Source: Thermostichus lividus PCC 6715 (GTDB lineage Bacteria; Cyanobacteriota; Cyanobacteriia; Thermosynechococcales; Thermosynechococcaceae). Taken from it: DNA of 64,000 bases. The stretch is taken from positions 62,001-126,000 of the forward strand of contig NZ_CP018092.1 of NCBI RefSeq assembly GCF_002754935.1. Reading direction: 5' to 3'. The first letter of the stretch is position 1. Each line of letters opens with the position of its first letter. Under the pieces are notes generated by a model. It searched no databases. It had not been told where the DNA came from and saw only the letters and a list, made by a program, of their open reading frames with translations. The translations under genes were made by a program, and so were the position numbers. Below, piece by piece: positions 11,385 through 20,268 of the stretch.

Positions 11385-11695
11385 GCAGCGCCATTGCTAT
11401 ACATATAGCCCAGCTTCGCAATCAAAATTCATGAAAAATCGTGTGCAATAGTGACAAAACTGCGGAGTTTCTGCTAAGGTCTTTAAGTGTGTGAGGAGCG
11501 AACCAGTTAAGGGCACCGAGACGAAACACGGCCAGTCGTCGGTGCTCTTTCTGATTTTTGCAACTACAGAGATATGGAGGCGATCGCCAGTGAAGAGGAA
11601 TGCCCCCACTGTACGCAGAGTAGCAGCCTTGGGGACTCTAGGTGTAAGCGTTTTCCAGATCAGCAGAGCTGCTGCCACTGACAGGACGGTGATGA
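11385..11695 (+). other. intergenic region with one strong hairpin
   Basis: 311 bases without a supported gene. The inverted repeat GGGCACCGA (11511-11519) / TCGGTGCTC (11539-11547) forms a nine-pair stem with one G-T pair, followed by a T-rich stretch (TTTCTGATTTTT), so it may be a terminator on the plus strand, though it is about 125 bases beyond the preceding stop. The remaining sequence must contain the promoter of the response regulator gene. A 77-codon open frame at 11491-11724 overlaps the next gene out of frame and is not supported. Confidence 0.4.
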
Positions 11696-12409
11696 GTGCT
11701 GCCGCTGCAAATTTTAATCATTGAAGATGACCGTGACATTGCCACGCTTGTCGAAAGCACGCTCACCAGTGATGGCTTTAGTTGTCGTTTGTGTCATGAT
11801 GGCCTGCAAGGGCTAGAGTTAGCCAAAGACCTCCAACCCGATTTAATTATTCTTGACCTGCTGCTACCGCGCCTTGATGGCCTTGAACTGTGTGCCCGTC
11901 TGCGTCAAAAGCCCCTTGCCAAAGATCCTTATATTTTGATGCTGACAGCTAAAAGTGATGAAATTGACCGTATTGTGGGTCTTTCCACGGGCGCTGATGA
12001 TTACTTGGTGAAGCCCTTTAGCCCTCGGGAACTCATTGCCCGGGTGCGGGCATTGTTGCGACGGAGTTTACGCCAAGGGGGGCAAACCCCCATCTACCGT
12101 ACGTCCAGCTTTACCCTTGACCCCGACCAGCGAAAGGCAGTGCGCCATTTAGGTCACCAGCCCCCAGAAACCCTTGATTTAACAACCCTTGAGTTTAACT
12201 TACTGATGCACCTGATGAGCCAACCCGGGCGAGTGTGGCAGCGAGAACAATTAATTGAGCGGGTGTGGGGGAGCGACTACTTTGGGGATGATCGCGTTGT
12301 CGATACCCACATCGCGCGACTGCGAAAAAAGGTGGAACCAGATCCCAGTGAACCAAGGTTTATTAAAACTGTCATTGGAGTGGGGTATAAGTTTCAAGAC
12401 CATGCTTGA
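11696..12409 (+). CDS. OmpR/PhoB-type two-component response regulator
   Basis: 237 residues from GTG at 11696; an ATG four bases earlier is out of frame. The receiver domain (about 1-120) shows the acidic pair IIEDD, the phospho-acceptor in LIILDLLLPRLDG, the threonine in MLTAKSD and the lysine in LVKPFSP. The C-terminal winged helix (about 140-235) has TTLEFNLLMHLMSQPGRV and VDTHIARLRKKVEPDP ending in GVGYKF, the OmpR DNA-binding signature. No sensor kinase is adjacent, so its signal is unknown. The family is certain; which of the cyanobacterial paralogues it is cannot be told here. Confidence 0.9.
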   Translation: MLPLQILIIEDDRDIATLVESTLTSDGFSCRLCHDGLQGLELAKDLQPDLIILDLLLPRLDGLELCARLRQKPLAKDPYILMLTAKSDEIDRIVGLSTGADDYLVKPFSPRELIARVRALLRRSLRQGGQTPIYRTSSFTLDPDQRKAVRHLGHQPPETLDLTTLEFNLLMHLMSQPGRVWQREQLIERVWGSDYFGDDRVVDTHIARLRKKVEPDPSEPRFIKTVIGVGYKFQDHA

Positions 12410-12417
12410 GTAGAGGT

Positions 12418-13941
12418 ATGCTGGCGCGGGTTTGGAGTGCAGCGGTTTTGGGCATTGATGCCATTCCAGTAGGGGTTGAGGTGGATGTGGCTGGGGGGCT
12501 GCCCGCCATTGTGGTGGTGGGGTTGCCGGATGCAGGGGTACAAGAGGCTCGGGAGCGGGTGAAGGCGGCCATTCGCAATGCTGGGTTTAACGTGCCGATG
12601 CGGCGGATTGTAGTCAATTTAACGCCAGCGGATTTGCGGAAGGAAGGCCCCAGTTTTGACCTGCCCATTAGTCTTGGTATCTTGGCGGCCTCTGGTCAGG
12701 TCGCCACGGAGGTGCTGGGGGATTATCTCTTTCTGGGGGAGTTGTCTTTAGATGGCACACTACGTCCGGTTGCTGGGGTGCTCGCGATCGCCGTTGCTGC
12801 CCAAGCCCAAGGCATGAGCGGGTTGGTGGTGCCCATGGCCAATGTAGCTGAGGCGGCGGTGGTGCAGGGCTTAAGGATCTACGGTTGCCAGACCCTTACG
12901 GAGGTGGCCGCATTCCTCAATGACCCGGCATCGCGATCGCCTACAACAGCACTGTCGGAACCAGTGCAGCGCCCTTCCTTTACCCTTGATCTAAAAGATG
13001 TCAAAGGCCAGTACCAAGCCCGCCGCGCCCTAGAAATTGCTGCTGCCGGCGGCCATAATCTGATCTTTGTCGGGCCACCGGGGAGTGGTAAAACCATGCT
13101 GGCACGGCGACTACCCACGATTTTGCCACCCCTGAGTTTTAGCGAAGCCCTAGAAGTCACCAAAATCCACTCTGTTGCGGGGTTACTCAAGGAGCGGGGG
13201 CGGCTGATCCAAGAGCCACCCTTCCGCAGTCCCCATCACTCAGCCTCAGGTCCCGCCCTAGTGGGGGGTGGCAGCTATCCTCGTCCGGGAGAAATCTCCC
13301 TTGCTCACCGTGGTGTCTTGTTCCTAGATGAATTAACGGAGTTCAAGCGGGATGTTTTAGAATTTTTGCGCCAGCCCCTTGAGGATGGACAGGTTACCAT
13401 TTCCCGCACCCGCCAATCGGTGGTTTTTCCCGCACAATTTACCCTAGTCGCCAGTACCAATCCCTGCGCCTGTGGCTACTATGGCGATCCGGTGCAACCC
13501 TGTACCTGCTCACCCCGCCAGCGGGAACACTACTGGGCAAAGCTTTCTGGCCCACTCCTAGATCGCATTGATCTGCAGGTGAGTGTGAGTCGTCTTACCC
13601 CTGAGGAAATTACCCGCCAGACCTCAGGGGAAGACTCGCAAACAGTACGGCAGCGGGTTTTGGCAGCGCGGCAGCGATCGCAACAGCGCTTTGCCCACGA
13701 CCCCGGTCTGCACTGTAATGCCCAAATGCAGAGTCGCCATTTGCGCCAGTGGTGCCGCCTTGATGACTCCTCGACCACCTTACTCGAAGGGGCGATCGCC
13801 AAGTTAGGCTTATCGGCGCGGGCAACAGACCGTATCCTAAAAGTAGCCCGTACCATTGCCGATCTGGCTGCCAGTGAACCCCTACAAGCACCCCATGTGG
13901 CCGAAGCCATCCAGTACCGCACGATTGATCGACTCCAATAG
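12418..13941 (+). CDS. ComM/YifB family Mg-chelatase-like AAA+ protein
   Basis: 507 residues from ATG at 12418; a TTG at 12406 overlapping the previous stop is an alternative. An N-terminal Lon-protease-like domain (GIDAIPVGVEVDVAGGLPAIVVVGLPD, then DLPISLGILAASGQ) is followed by a ChlI-like AAA+ domain with Walker A GPPGSGKT (about residue 220), Walker B VLFLDEL, and the cysteine cluster NPCACGYYGD..CTCSPRQ. Homologous ComM is a helicase that aids branch migration when foreign DNA recombines during natural transformation. Thermosynechococcus is naturally competent, which fits. Its end overlaps the next gene's start. Confidence 0.9.
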   Translation: MLARVWSAAVLGIDAIPVGVEVDVAGGLPAIVVVGLPDAGVQEARERVKAAIRNAGFNVPMRRIVVNLTPADLRKEGPSFDLPISLGILAASGQVATEVLGDYLFLGELSLDGTLRPVAGVLAIAVAAQAQGMSGLVVPMANVAEAAVVQGLRIYGCQTLTEVAAFLNDPASRSPTTALSEPVQRPSFTLDLKDVKGQYQARRALEIAAAGGHNLIFVGPPGSGKTMLARRLPTILPPLSFSEALEVTKIHSVAGLLKERGRLIQEPPFRSPHHSASGPALVGGGSYPRPGEISLAHRGVLFLDELTEFKRDVLEFLRQPLEDGQVTISRTRQSVVFPAQFTLVASTNPCACGYYGDPVQPCTCSPRQREHYWAKLSGPLLDRIDLQVSVSRLTPEEITRQTSGEDSQTVRQRVLAARQRSQQRFAHDPGLHCNAQMQSRHLRQWCRLDDSSTTLLEGAIAKLGLSARATDRILKVARTIADLAASEPLQAPHVAEAIQYRTIDRLQ

Positions 13942-15181
13942 GCGCTGGTTACTGCTTGGCCTACTGGCACTCCTCAGCATCCTGCTGGTGGGATGTAGTG
14001 CGCCCCGTGCCAGCGATCGCCTCGAGATCACCTTCTGGCATGGGGTCAACCCCCCTGCTAACCGGGTTGTCCTGCAACGCTTGGTCGACCGCTTCAATGC
14101 TCAGCATCCTCAAATCCACGTCCAAGCCCTCTACGTCGGGCAACCCGACCAGCAATTGCCGAAAATCTTGGCCGCTGTTGTGGGGGATGCCGCGCCAGAT
14201 CTGCTCTGGTACAACCCCACCATCACCGGCCAATTTGTCGATCTGGGGGCATTGCGTCCCCTTGATGACTGGTGGGCTACCACCCCCTATCGGAAGCACA
14301 TCAGCCCTGCCCTCCTGCCCACGATGCGCTACGGTGACCACTACTGGTCCATTCCCTTTGCCACCAACAATGTCGGTATTTTTTACCGCCCCAGCCTGTT
14401 TGCTGCCGCAGGCATTACCACTCTCCCCACCACTTGGCAGGAGCTAGAGGCCGTTGCCCAAACCCTGAAAACCACGGGAACCATGCCCCTGCTGCTGGCT
14501 CTAGGACAAGGGGAATTCACAGTCTTTACATGGTTGCCCTTTTTTTGGAGTGCCGGGGGGCACCTCGGAGACACTGCCGCCACCGCCCACATTGACACCC
14601 CTGCCGCCATCACTGCCCTTGAATTTTGGCAACGCCTCCGCCAAAAAGGGCTAGCCACCCTGTCTGCCCCCGAGCGCGGCTACGAACTGGATCAATTTAT
14701 CCGTGGGGAGGTGGCGATGCAAATTAGCGGACCATGGACCCTAGGGCAACTGCAACAGTCAGGGGTGGACTTTGATGTTTTGGCCATCCCTGCCCTGACA
14801 ACCACCGCCACAGCTCTCGGAGGTGAAAACTTGTTTGTCTTTCGCTCTAGCCCTGAGCGTGAACAGGCCGCCCTAGAATTTCTGAGTTATGTCCTCAGCG
14901 AGGAGTTTCAAACCGAGTGGGCCGTGGGAACCGGCTATTTACCCGTAAATGAAGCCGTCTTGACTAGCGATCGCTATCAAGCATTTTTAGCCACACAGCC
15001 CACCCTGAAGGTATTTTTGGAACAACTACCAACAGCTCAAGCACGGCCAAATTTTCGCGGTTATGCCCGCTTTTCCCAAAATGTGGGTCGCGCCATTGAA
15101 AGTGTCTTACTACAAAAAGCGACTCCCACAGCCGCTGTCAAGACTGCTGAGAGCCGCTGGCAACTGATGCGCCCCCGCTAG
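13895..15181 (+). CDS. ABC transporter sugar-binding lipoprotein (family 1 SBP)
   Basis: About 428 residues from ATG 13895; TTG at 13925 is an alternative start giving a shorter n-region. The signal segment RRWLLLGLLALLSILLVGC is a lipoprotein signal with a LVGC lipobox, so the protein is anchored on the periplasmic face. The mature part (ITFWHGVNPPANRVVLQRLVDRFNAQHP, then DLLWYNPT, IPFATNNVGIFYRPSLF, GEVAMQISGPW) is a clear family 1 extracellular solute-binding protein, usually for oligosaccharides, trehalose/maltose or glycerol compounds. No permease or ATPase genes are adjacent, so the transporter partners are elsewhere and the substrate is unknown. Confidence 0.88.
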   Translation: MWPKPSSTARLIDSNRRWLLLGLLALLSILLVGCSAPRASDRLEITFWHGVNPPANRVVLQRLVDRFNAQHPQIHVQALYVGQPDQQLPKILAAVVGDAAPDLLWYNPTITGQFVDLGALRPLDDWWATTPYRKHISPALLPTMRYGDHYWSIPFATNNVGIFYRPSLFAAAGITTLPTTWQELEAVAQTLKTTGTMPLLLALGQGEFTVFTWLPFFWSAGGHLGDTAATAHIDTPAAITALEFWQRLRQKGLATLSAPERGYELDQFIRGEVAMQISGPWTLGQLQQSGVDFDVLAIPALTTTATALGGENLFVFRSSPEREQAALEFLSYVLSEEFQTEWAVGTGYLPVNEAVLTSDRYQAFLATQPTLKVFLEQLPTAQARPNFRGYARFSQNVGRAIESVLLQKATPTAAVKTAESRWQLMRPR

Positions 15182-15183
15182 GC

Positions 15184-16194
15184 TTAAAATAGACTGGCCG
15201 CCGCCTTCACCATATTGCCGGGGTTAAAGGCATCCATAGCCGCAGTGGGTTCATAACCACAGTGCACCATACAATCGCGGCACTTGGGATTACCACTCTT
15301 GTGGCCATAGTTCTCCCAGTTCGTATTGTCTAGGAGTTCTTGCCACGTTTGATAATGACCTTCGTTCAGTAAGTAGCAAGGCTTCTGCCAGCCTAGCACA
15401 CTGTAGCTCGGCATCCCCCATGGAGTACACTCATAATCTTTCTCGCCAACAAGAAAGTCGAGGAACAGGGGATTGTGGTTGAAGTTCCAGTTCTTCTTGC
15501 CCGCACGGTAGGGTGCCAGAATCTCGCGGAAAAGGGCACGGGTTTGCTCTCGCTTCAGGAAATGCTCTTGATCCGGTGCCCACTCGTAGGCATACCCCGG
15601 AGAAATCATCATCCCATCCACACCAAGGGAGCTAATAAAGTCAAAGAAGGCTTGCATGTCTGCCACATTCGCGCCCTCAAAAATTGTCGTGTTCGTGGTG
15701 ACGCGAAAGCCTTTTGCCTTGGCTGCCTTAATGGCCTTGACCGCAATATCGAAAACTCCCTTGCGATCCACACACTTGTCGTGCCACTCCCGTAAGCCAT
15801 CTAAGTGAACGCTGAAGCTAAAGTAGGGGGAGGGCTTAAATTTGTGGAGGCTCTCCTCCAGTAAAATACCATTGGTACACAGATAAACAAACTTGCGCCG
15901 TGCCACTAGGCCACTGACAATTTCATCAATTTGCGGGTGCAGTAGGGGTTCGCCGCCGGGAATGGCCACAATGGGCGCGCCACACTCTTCAACCGCCCGA
16001 AAGCACTCTTCCGGGGTGAGGTATTTCCGCAAAATGTCTAGAGGATGCTGAATTTTGCCGCAACCGGAACAGGCAAGGTTACAACGGAAGAGAGGCTCAA
16101 GCATCAAGGTGAGCGGAAAGCGTTTTTTCCCTTGGAGGCGTTGTGAGATAATGTAGGTGGCGACTTCCACTGCTTGCTTGATGTGGACTCCCAT
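15184..16194 (-). CDS. hpnH: hopanoid biosynthesis radical SAM protein HpnH
   Basis: 336 residues, [30 protein letters not shown]. The radical SAM cluster site CNLACSGCG (CxxxCxxC, about residues 38-46) and [10 protein letters not shown] are visible, and the C-terminus has further cysteines ([14 protein letters not shown]). HpnH joins the adenosyl group to diploptene to form adenosylhopane, the first step toward extended hopanoids in the membrane. The required squalene-hopene cyclase is encoded at 28163-30085 in the same window but in a different unit. The gene converges on the lipoprotein gene with 2 bases between. Confidence 0.93.
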   Translation of the reverse strand: MGVHIKQAVEVATYIISQRLQGKKRFPLTLMLEPLFRCNLACSGCGKIQHPLDILRKYLTPEECFRAVEECGAPIVAIPGGEPLLHPQIDEIVSGLVARRKFVYLCTNGILLEESLHKFKPSPYFSFSVHLDGLREWHDKCVDRKGVFDIAVKAIKAAKAKGFRVTTNTTIFEGANVADMQAFFDFISSLGVDGMMISPGYAYEWAPDQEHFLKREQTRALFREILAPYRAGKKNWNFNHNPLFLDFLVGEKDYECTPWGMPSYSVLGWQKPCYLLNEGHYQTWQELLDNTNWENYGHKSGNPKCRDCMVHCGYEPTAAMDAFNPGNMVKAAASLF

Positions 16195-16759
16195 GCGTTA
16201 ATCTCCTCAATGGGGCTAATGACTCCATCTAAAACTCTTAACAGATGTTTATAGATGCTTATAGTTGTAGCAGCTTTACAGGCGATCGCTAAAGTGTCCT
16301 ATCAAGTTTCCAAAGTGTCACACACGAGAGGTAGGGGTGGGTAGCGATCGCCACCAGCTCCAAGGGGCAAGAAAGTTTTTTCTAAAGACCCCTAGTCAAT
16401 ATTGACAGAGGTGCGTATAATCAGAGACCATTAGAGTAACTGTAGAAAAATGACTCTAATACTTAACTTTAATAGCCCAAGAGACAAAAAGTTAAGTACT
16501 CCCATCTCATCCCAGTTGGCCTTCGGTGGCATCTTTACTACCTGCAACCTGTGCAGAGTCTTCAGGTATCACCAATTTTGCATTCTAGCGTTCGTTGCCA
16601 ACTGACCTCTACAGCAACTCTGACACCAACCTTACCTCTAGCCATACGTGCTGTCGTCTCCACTGTTTGCGGGGGGGCAGCGATGGCTTAGATCTAGCCG
16701 TTAGCTTTTTAGCCAATTCATGCTTACGTTTGTTGCGTTAAACTATCCAAGGATAATGA
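16195..16759. promoter_or_regulatory. divergent hpnH/rne control region and long rne leader
   Basis: 565 bases without a gene. On the plus strand a perfect TATAAT lies at 16416-16421; the nearest -35 at normal spacing is weak (around TAGTCA), while TTGACA at 16402-16407 is only 8 bases away and cannot pair with it. Use of this box would give an rne leader of about 330 bases. Long RNase E leaders that feed back on their own cleavage are established in other bacteria; whether that holds here is inference. AAGGA at 16749-16753 is the rne ribosome binding site. No riboswitch was recognised. Confidence 0.45.
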
Positions 16760-18802
16760 ATGCCTAAGCAAATTATTATTGCCGAGCAGCATCGGCTGGC
16801 GGCAGTTTTTGCCGAAGATCAAATTCAAGAGCTCATTGTAGCCACCGGCAGCCATCAGGTGGGAGATATTTACCTCGGTGTGGTTGAAAATGTGCTTCCC
16901 GGTATTGATGCTGCCTTCGTCAATTTGGGTGACACCGCCCGCAATGGCTTTATCCATGTCACTGACCTTGGACCGCTGCGGTTAAAGCGTACCGCTGGGG
17001 CAATTACCGAACTGCTCAGCCCCCAACAAAAGGTGCTGGTGCAAGTGATGAAAGAACCCACTGGCAACAAGGGGCCACGGCTGACGGGGAACATTTCCCT
17101 GCCCGGTCGCTATCTGGTGCTCATGCCCTACGGGCGAGGGGTGAACCTGTCGCGGCGCATTGCCAACGAAGCGGAACGGCACCGGCTGCGCGCCCTCGGT
17201 ATTTTGGTGAAGCCAGCGGGGATGGGGCTACTTGTGCGCACTGAAGCAGAGGGCATGAGCGAAGAGGCCATTCTCGAAGACCTAGAGCTATTGCAACGGC
17301 AGTGGGAAACCATTCAACAGCAAGCCGCATCTAGTCGTCCTCCCCTGCTGCTAGGGCGAGATGACGATTTTATTCAGCGGGTGCTGCGGGATGTCTATAG
17401 CAGTGATGTGAACCGTATTGTGGTGGATACCGCCGGTGGGGTGAAGCGCGTGAAGCAGCACCTAATGAACTGGAACAGTAATAAACCCCCCGTGGGTGTG
17501 CTCATTGACCATCACCAAGAGGCCATTCCCATTCTCGATTATTTCCGGGTCAATGCTGCAATTCGTGAAGCCCTGAAGCCACGGGTCGATTTACCCTCAG
17601 GGGGCTACATTATCATTGAACCCACAGAAGCCCTAACGGTCATTGATGTTAACTCTGGCTCCTTTACCAGTTCGGCCACCTCACGCGAAACAGTGCTGTG
17701 GACCAACTGCGAAGCAGCAACGGAAATTGCCCGGCAACTGCGACTGCGCAATATTGCAGGGGTGATTATTGTTGACTTTATTGACATGGACTCCCGCCGT
17801 GATCAACTTCAGTTGCTTGAGCACTTTAGTAAAGCACTGCGAGCCGATAAAGCCCGTCCCCAAATTGCCCAGCTTTCAGAACTGGGACTGGTCGAGCTGA
17901 CGCGGAAACGGCAAGGGCAAAATATCTATGAACTGTTTGGCCGTCCTTGTGGAGCCTGTGGGGGCTTAGGGCATTTAGTGCATTTGCCTGGGGAACCGGA
18001 CGATAGCCCCGGAGAAAGTGTGGAGCGATCGCCCCTGCCACGACCGGCAGACCCCCGCCGTAGCATCGATAACCGCAGCGAACCCAACGGCTTCACCTCA
18101 AGTGGTACCACCACAGAGACGCAGTTTCTCAATCATCCCGACTACCAAGAGGTAGGCGGAGCACGGCGATCCACCTCGCGCTCCCCCCGCGGTTCTAGTG
18201 GCAGTAATAGTCGTCCGCTGCGCCGCAACAGCGACAGCCGCAGTAGTGAGAGTAGCAATGGTCGCAAGGTGATTACAACCCCCACAGTGGTTGAGGTTGC
18301 CAGCCCTGTGGTCAAGCTCAGTCCTGAAACCCGGTCGGCTCGTCCACCGCGCCCCAGTCGTTCGGAGCCGCCAGAGGTGGTCACAGTCACGATGACGGAT
18401 CAAGAGCAAGCTATCTATGCAGAAATCGGTATTTCACCCTTAGTTTTGCACAGCGAGGAGGTTAAAAATCCGCGCTCAGCCATTGTGATGGTGGCTAGCC
18501 CGGGTCAAGAGCCGCTGCCCTTACCAGAGAAAGTGACGCGCCCCCTTGGGGATCCATTGCCAGAGGATCCCCTTGAAGGTGAGACCCCCTTAGATAGCAG
18601 TGATAGCAGTGGGGAGTTGCCGCCCATCCCCCTTGAGCCGATCGTTGCGACCGTGCCACCAACTGAAATAGAGCAGGTCGTAGAGGTTCCGCAAGCAGCC
18701 CCTACGGAGAGTTCACTCCCCGCGGAGCCAACCGTATCGGCAGGACGACGGCGACGGCGGCGCGTCACCAGCAGTAGTGACTCCCCTAATCCGGAAACCT
18801 AG
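16760..18802 (+). CDS. rne: ribonuclease E/G
   Basis: 680 residues from ATG 16760. It begins with an S1 domain (about 35-125, VGDIYLGVVENVLPGIDAAFVNLGDTARNGFIHV) and a 5'-sensor/RNase H-like region; the catalytic DNase I-like part has the metal ligands in VIDVNSG (about 294-300) and DFIDMD (about 336-341). The Zn-link pair CGACGG... (GRPCGACGGLGH, about 393-404) sets the dimer interface. The last 270 residues are low-complexity and charged. Near the C-terminus is GRRRRRRVTSS, matching the arginine-rich motif by which cyanobacterial RNase E binds PNPase. In many cyanobacteria rnhB follows rne; here a glutaminase follows after 11 bases. Confidence 0.96.
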   Translation: MPKQIIIAEQHRLAAVFAEDQIQELIVATGSHQVGDIYLGVVENVLPGIDAAFVNLGDTARNGFIHVTDLGPLRLKRTAGAITELLSPQQKVLVQVMKEPTGNKGPRLTGNISLPGRYLVLMPYGRGVNLSRRIANEAERHRLRALGILVKPAGMGLLVRTEAEGMSEEAILEDLELLQRQWETIQQQAASSRPPLLLGRDDDFIQRVLRDVYSSDVNRIVVDTAGGVKRVKQHLMNWNSNKPPVGVLIDHHQEAIPILDYFRVNAAIREALKPRVDLPSGGYIIIEPTEALTVIDVNSGSFTSSATSRETVLWTNCEAATEIARQLRLRNIAGVIIVDFIDMDSRRDQLQLLEHFSKALRADKARPQIAQLSELGLVELTRKRQGQNIYELFGRPCGACGGLGHLVHLPGEPDDSPGESVERSPLPRPADPRRSIDNRSEPNGFTSSGTTTETQFLNHPDYQEVGGARRSTSRSPRGSSGSNSRPLRRNSDSRSSESSNGRKVITTPTVVEVASPVVKLSPETRSARPPRPSRSEPPEVVTVTMTDQEQAIYAEIGISPLVLHSEEVKNPRSAIVMVASPGQEPLPLPEKVTRPLGDPLPEDPLEGETPLDSSDSSGELPPIPLEPIVATVPPTEIEQVVEVPQAAPTESSLPAEPTVSAGRRRRRRVTSSSDSPNPET

Positions 18803-18813
18803 AGACAGCCAGC

Positions 18814-19698
18814 ATGGTGGAACGCCTGCGGCAGCTACAATCTGAGCAGATTTATGAGTGGGTGGGTCGGGTTCCCTTAGACGGCACCCCGCTGCAACGA
18901 CTCCCCAAGGTTGCAGCCGATGCCTTTGCCTTTGAGGTGTTGACCCATGACTATGCATTAACTGTGGGCGATGGGGCATTATCGTTTCCCTTAATGAGTG
19001 TGGTGAAGCCGTTTTTGTTGCTCTATGCCCTCACGCATTGGGATCAGCAGGTGTGGGAGTGGGTTGGGCAGCGTCCCTCCGAGTACCCGTACAACTCTGT
19101 CTTGCAATTAAGCTTGGATCAGGGGTGGCCCCGAAATCCGATGATCAACAGTGGAGCGATCGCCTTGGCCAGCCGTTTGAGTCAAGCCGGTGGCGTGGCT
19201 GCATTTCAAGAGTGGCTGAATCAGTGTGCGGGGACAGCCTTGACGGTTGATCCGGTTGTGCTTGCAGCGGTCTATCGCCATCCTAACTGGCACAATCGCA
19301 GTTTGAGCTACTACTTGGCAGAGGCGGGTAGCATCACAGATGCAATGGCCGCCTTAGACAGCTATAACCAAATCTGCTGCCTTCAAGGGACCATTCACGA
19401 TGTTGCCCGCTTGGGACTGCTTCTGGCGTGCCCCCATCCTGCAATTCGCGATCGCCATCGCCACATAGTGAATACCCTGATGCTCATGTGTGGCCTCTAC
19501 GAGGATTCGCCCCGCTATGCCCTTGACATTGGCTTGCCCATGAAATCTGGAGTGAGTGGCCTTGTCCTAGCAGTGGTACCTCAACAGGGGGCGATCGCCT
19601 GCTATAGCCCTCCCCTTGATGCCAGTGGTAACTCTGTCTTGGGGCTGCACCTCCTCCAGTGTATCAGTCGCCACCTCAGCCTCAGTCCCTTGAGCTAG
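18814..19698 (+). CDS. glutaminase family protein
   Basis: 294 residues, MVERLRQLQSEQIYEWVGRVPLDG. It resembles beta-lactamase-fold glutaminases: MSVVKPF supplies the Ser-x-x-Lys catalytic pair (about residues 62-66), PYNSV the substrate asparagine region and NPMINSGAI the strongest family signature (about 107-115); the MKSGVSG stretch near residue 245 supports the same fold. The enzyme hydrolyses glutamine to glutamate and ammonia. It starts 11 bases after rne, so it is likely co-transcribed. Some positions are diverged (for example RPSEYPYNS in place of the usual PSGRxFNS), so activity is probable rather than certain. Confidence 0.85.
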   Translation: MVERLRQLQSEQIYEWVGRVPLDGTPLQRLPKVAADAFAFEVLTHDYALTVGDGALSFPLMSVVKPFLLLYALTHWDQQVWEWVGQRPSEYPYNSVLQLSLDQGWPRNPMINSGAIALASRLSQAGGVAAFQEWLNQCAGTALTVDPVVLAAVYRHPNWHNRSLSYYLAEAGSITDAMAALDSYNQICCLQGTIHDVARLGLLLACPHPAIRDRHRHIVNTLMLMCGLYEDSPRYALDIGLPMKSGVSGLVLAVVPQQGAIACYSPPLDASGNSVLGLHLLQCISRHLSLSPLS

Positions 19699-19716
19699 GT
19701 AAACTCAGTAAACTCA
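19699..19716 (+). repeat. two tandem 9-bp repeats beside the element
   Basis: GTAAACTCA occurs at 19699-19707 and 19708-19716, and the element itself opens with GTAAACTAC at 19717. In the element's own orientation this is its TTTAC end repeated three times at nine-base spacing. It could come from replication slippage or from repeated imprecise cleavage at the element end. Confidence 0.8.
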
Positions 19717-19938
19717 GTAAACTACTCCCAGCTAAAGCAGGGAGCTTTTAGTAGCCCTGCAGTTAGCAAGCCAACCACGAGCCTCTGGGGTGGTTTACAA
19801 CACCCCCAATCGACCGTTACCAGTGCCTTAAACAACCGTTTCTGGTGTCCGCAGTACAATTATAACCTAAGGCAACTAAAGTTGCTAAAGGAGCTTTCCT
19901 CCCCGCACTGAAGTACGGGGCTTCCAGCCATACCCGAT
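19717..19938 (-). mobile_element. IS200/IS605-type non-autonomous element, copy 2
   Basis: The same 222-bp sequence as copy 1, in inverted orientation and, compared by eye, without differences. On the minus strand it is preceded by TTCAC (GTGAA at 19939-19943 on the plus strand) and ends with TTTAC (GTAAA at 19717-19721), so both copies share the same target and end motifs. It lies between the glutaminase gene and a tnpB remnant. The two copies in opposite orientation also form a 9.8-kb inverted repeat that could allow inversion of the DNA between them. Confidence 0.85.
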
Positions 19939-19959
19939 GTGAACCTCACAGCTTGAAAA

Positions 19960-20070
19960 ATGTCTCAAATTCTCACCGTATCTTGCAAACTGGAGGTGTT
20001 GCCGCAGCAGGCTGAAACACTTGATGCGGTGCTGGCTGCCGTTGCAAAATGCTGTGAGATCGATAGATAA
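19960..20070 (+). pseudogene. remnant of an IS605-type tnpB (first 36 codons)
   Basis: ATG 19960 reads MSQILTVSCKLEVLPQQAET followed by a short helix and stops at TAA 20068-20070. This pattern (an xVSCKLxV strand, then PEQ-like residues and an A-rich helix with a CC pair) resembles the N-terminus of cyanobacterial TnpB proteins, which are normally about 400 residues. Nothing recognisable as TnpB follows. It starts 22 bases beyond the end of element copy 2 on the opposite strand. The match is from memory of the family and needs a search. Confidence 0.5.
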
Positions 20071-20145
20071 TCAACCTACAAACGTTGTTCCCTTTTGCAA
20101 ATGTATTGTCGGACATCACTCTCATCACACTAACGAGGCTAGGAC

Positions 20146-20241
20146 ATGCAACCCCCTAACCCCGACCAGTTTACCGACCTCACGGTACCTCTGGGCACGG
20201 GCAGCACCGAAGAAGTTTGGCAAAAACCGCTACTATGTTGA
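20146..20241 (+). CDS. possible 31-residue ORF upstream of the sigma-like gene
   Basis: ATG 20146 is preceded by CTAGGA and opens a 31-residue frame, MQPPNPDQFTDLTVPLGTGS and ending WQKPLLC. The first ten residues resemble the N-terminus of ClpB (MQPxNPxQFT) but the rest does not, so it may be a truncated gene start brought here by rearrangement, or chance. Low support. Confidence 0.2.
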   Translation: MQPPNPDQFTDLTVPLGTGSTEEVWQKPLLC

Positions 20242-20268
20242 GTAACAATTTTAGCGTTGCCTATTCGG

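Noticed and set aside
11485-11500. Minus-strand GCTCCTCACAC similar to the conserved motif of the Yfr1 small RNA
   Set aside because: One mismatch in 11 bases is expected about once by chance in a window of this size, and no terminator hairpin follows at the right place.
16402-16421. TTGACA followed by TATAAT upstream of rne
   Set aside because: The spacer is only 8 bases, so the two cannot act together as a sigma-70 promoter; only the TATAAT was kept as a candidate.
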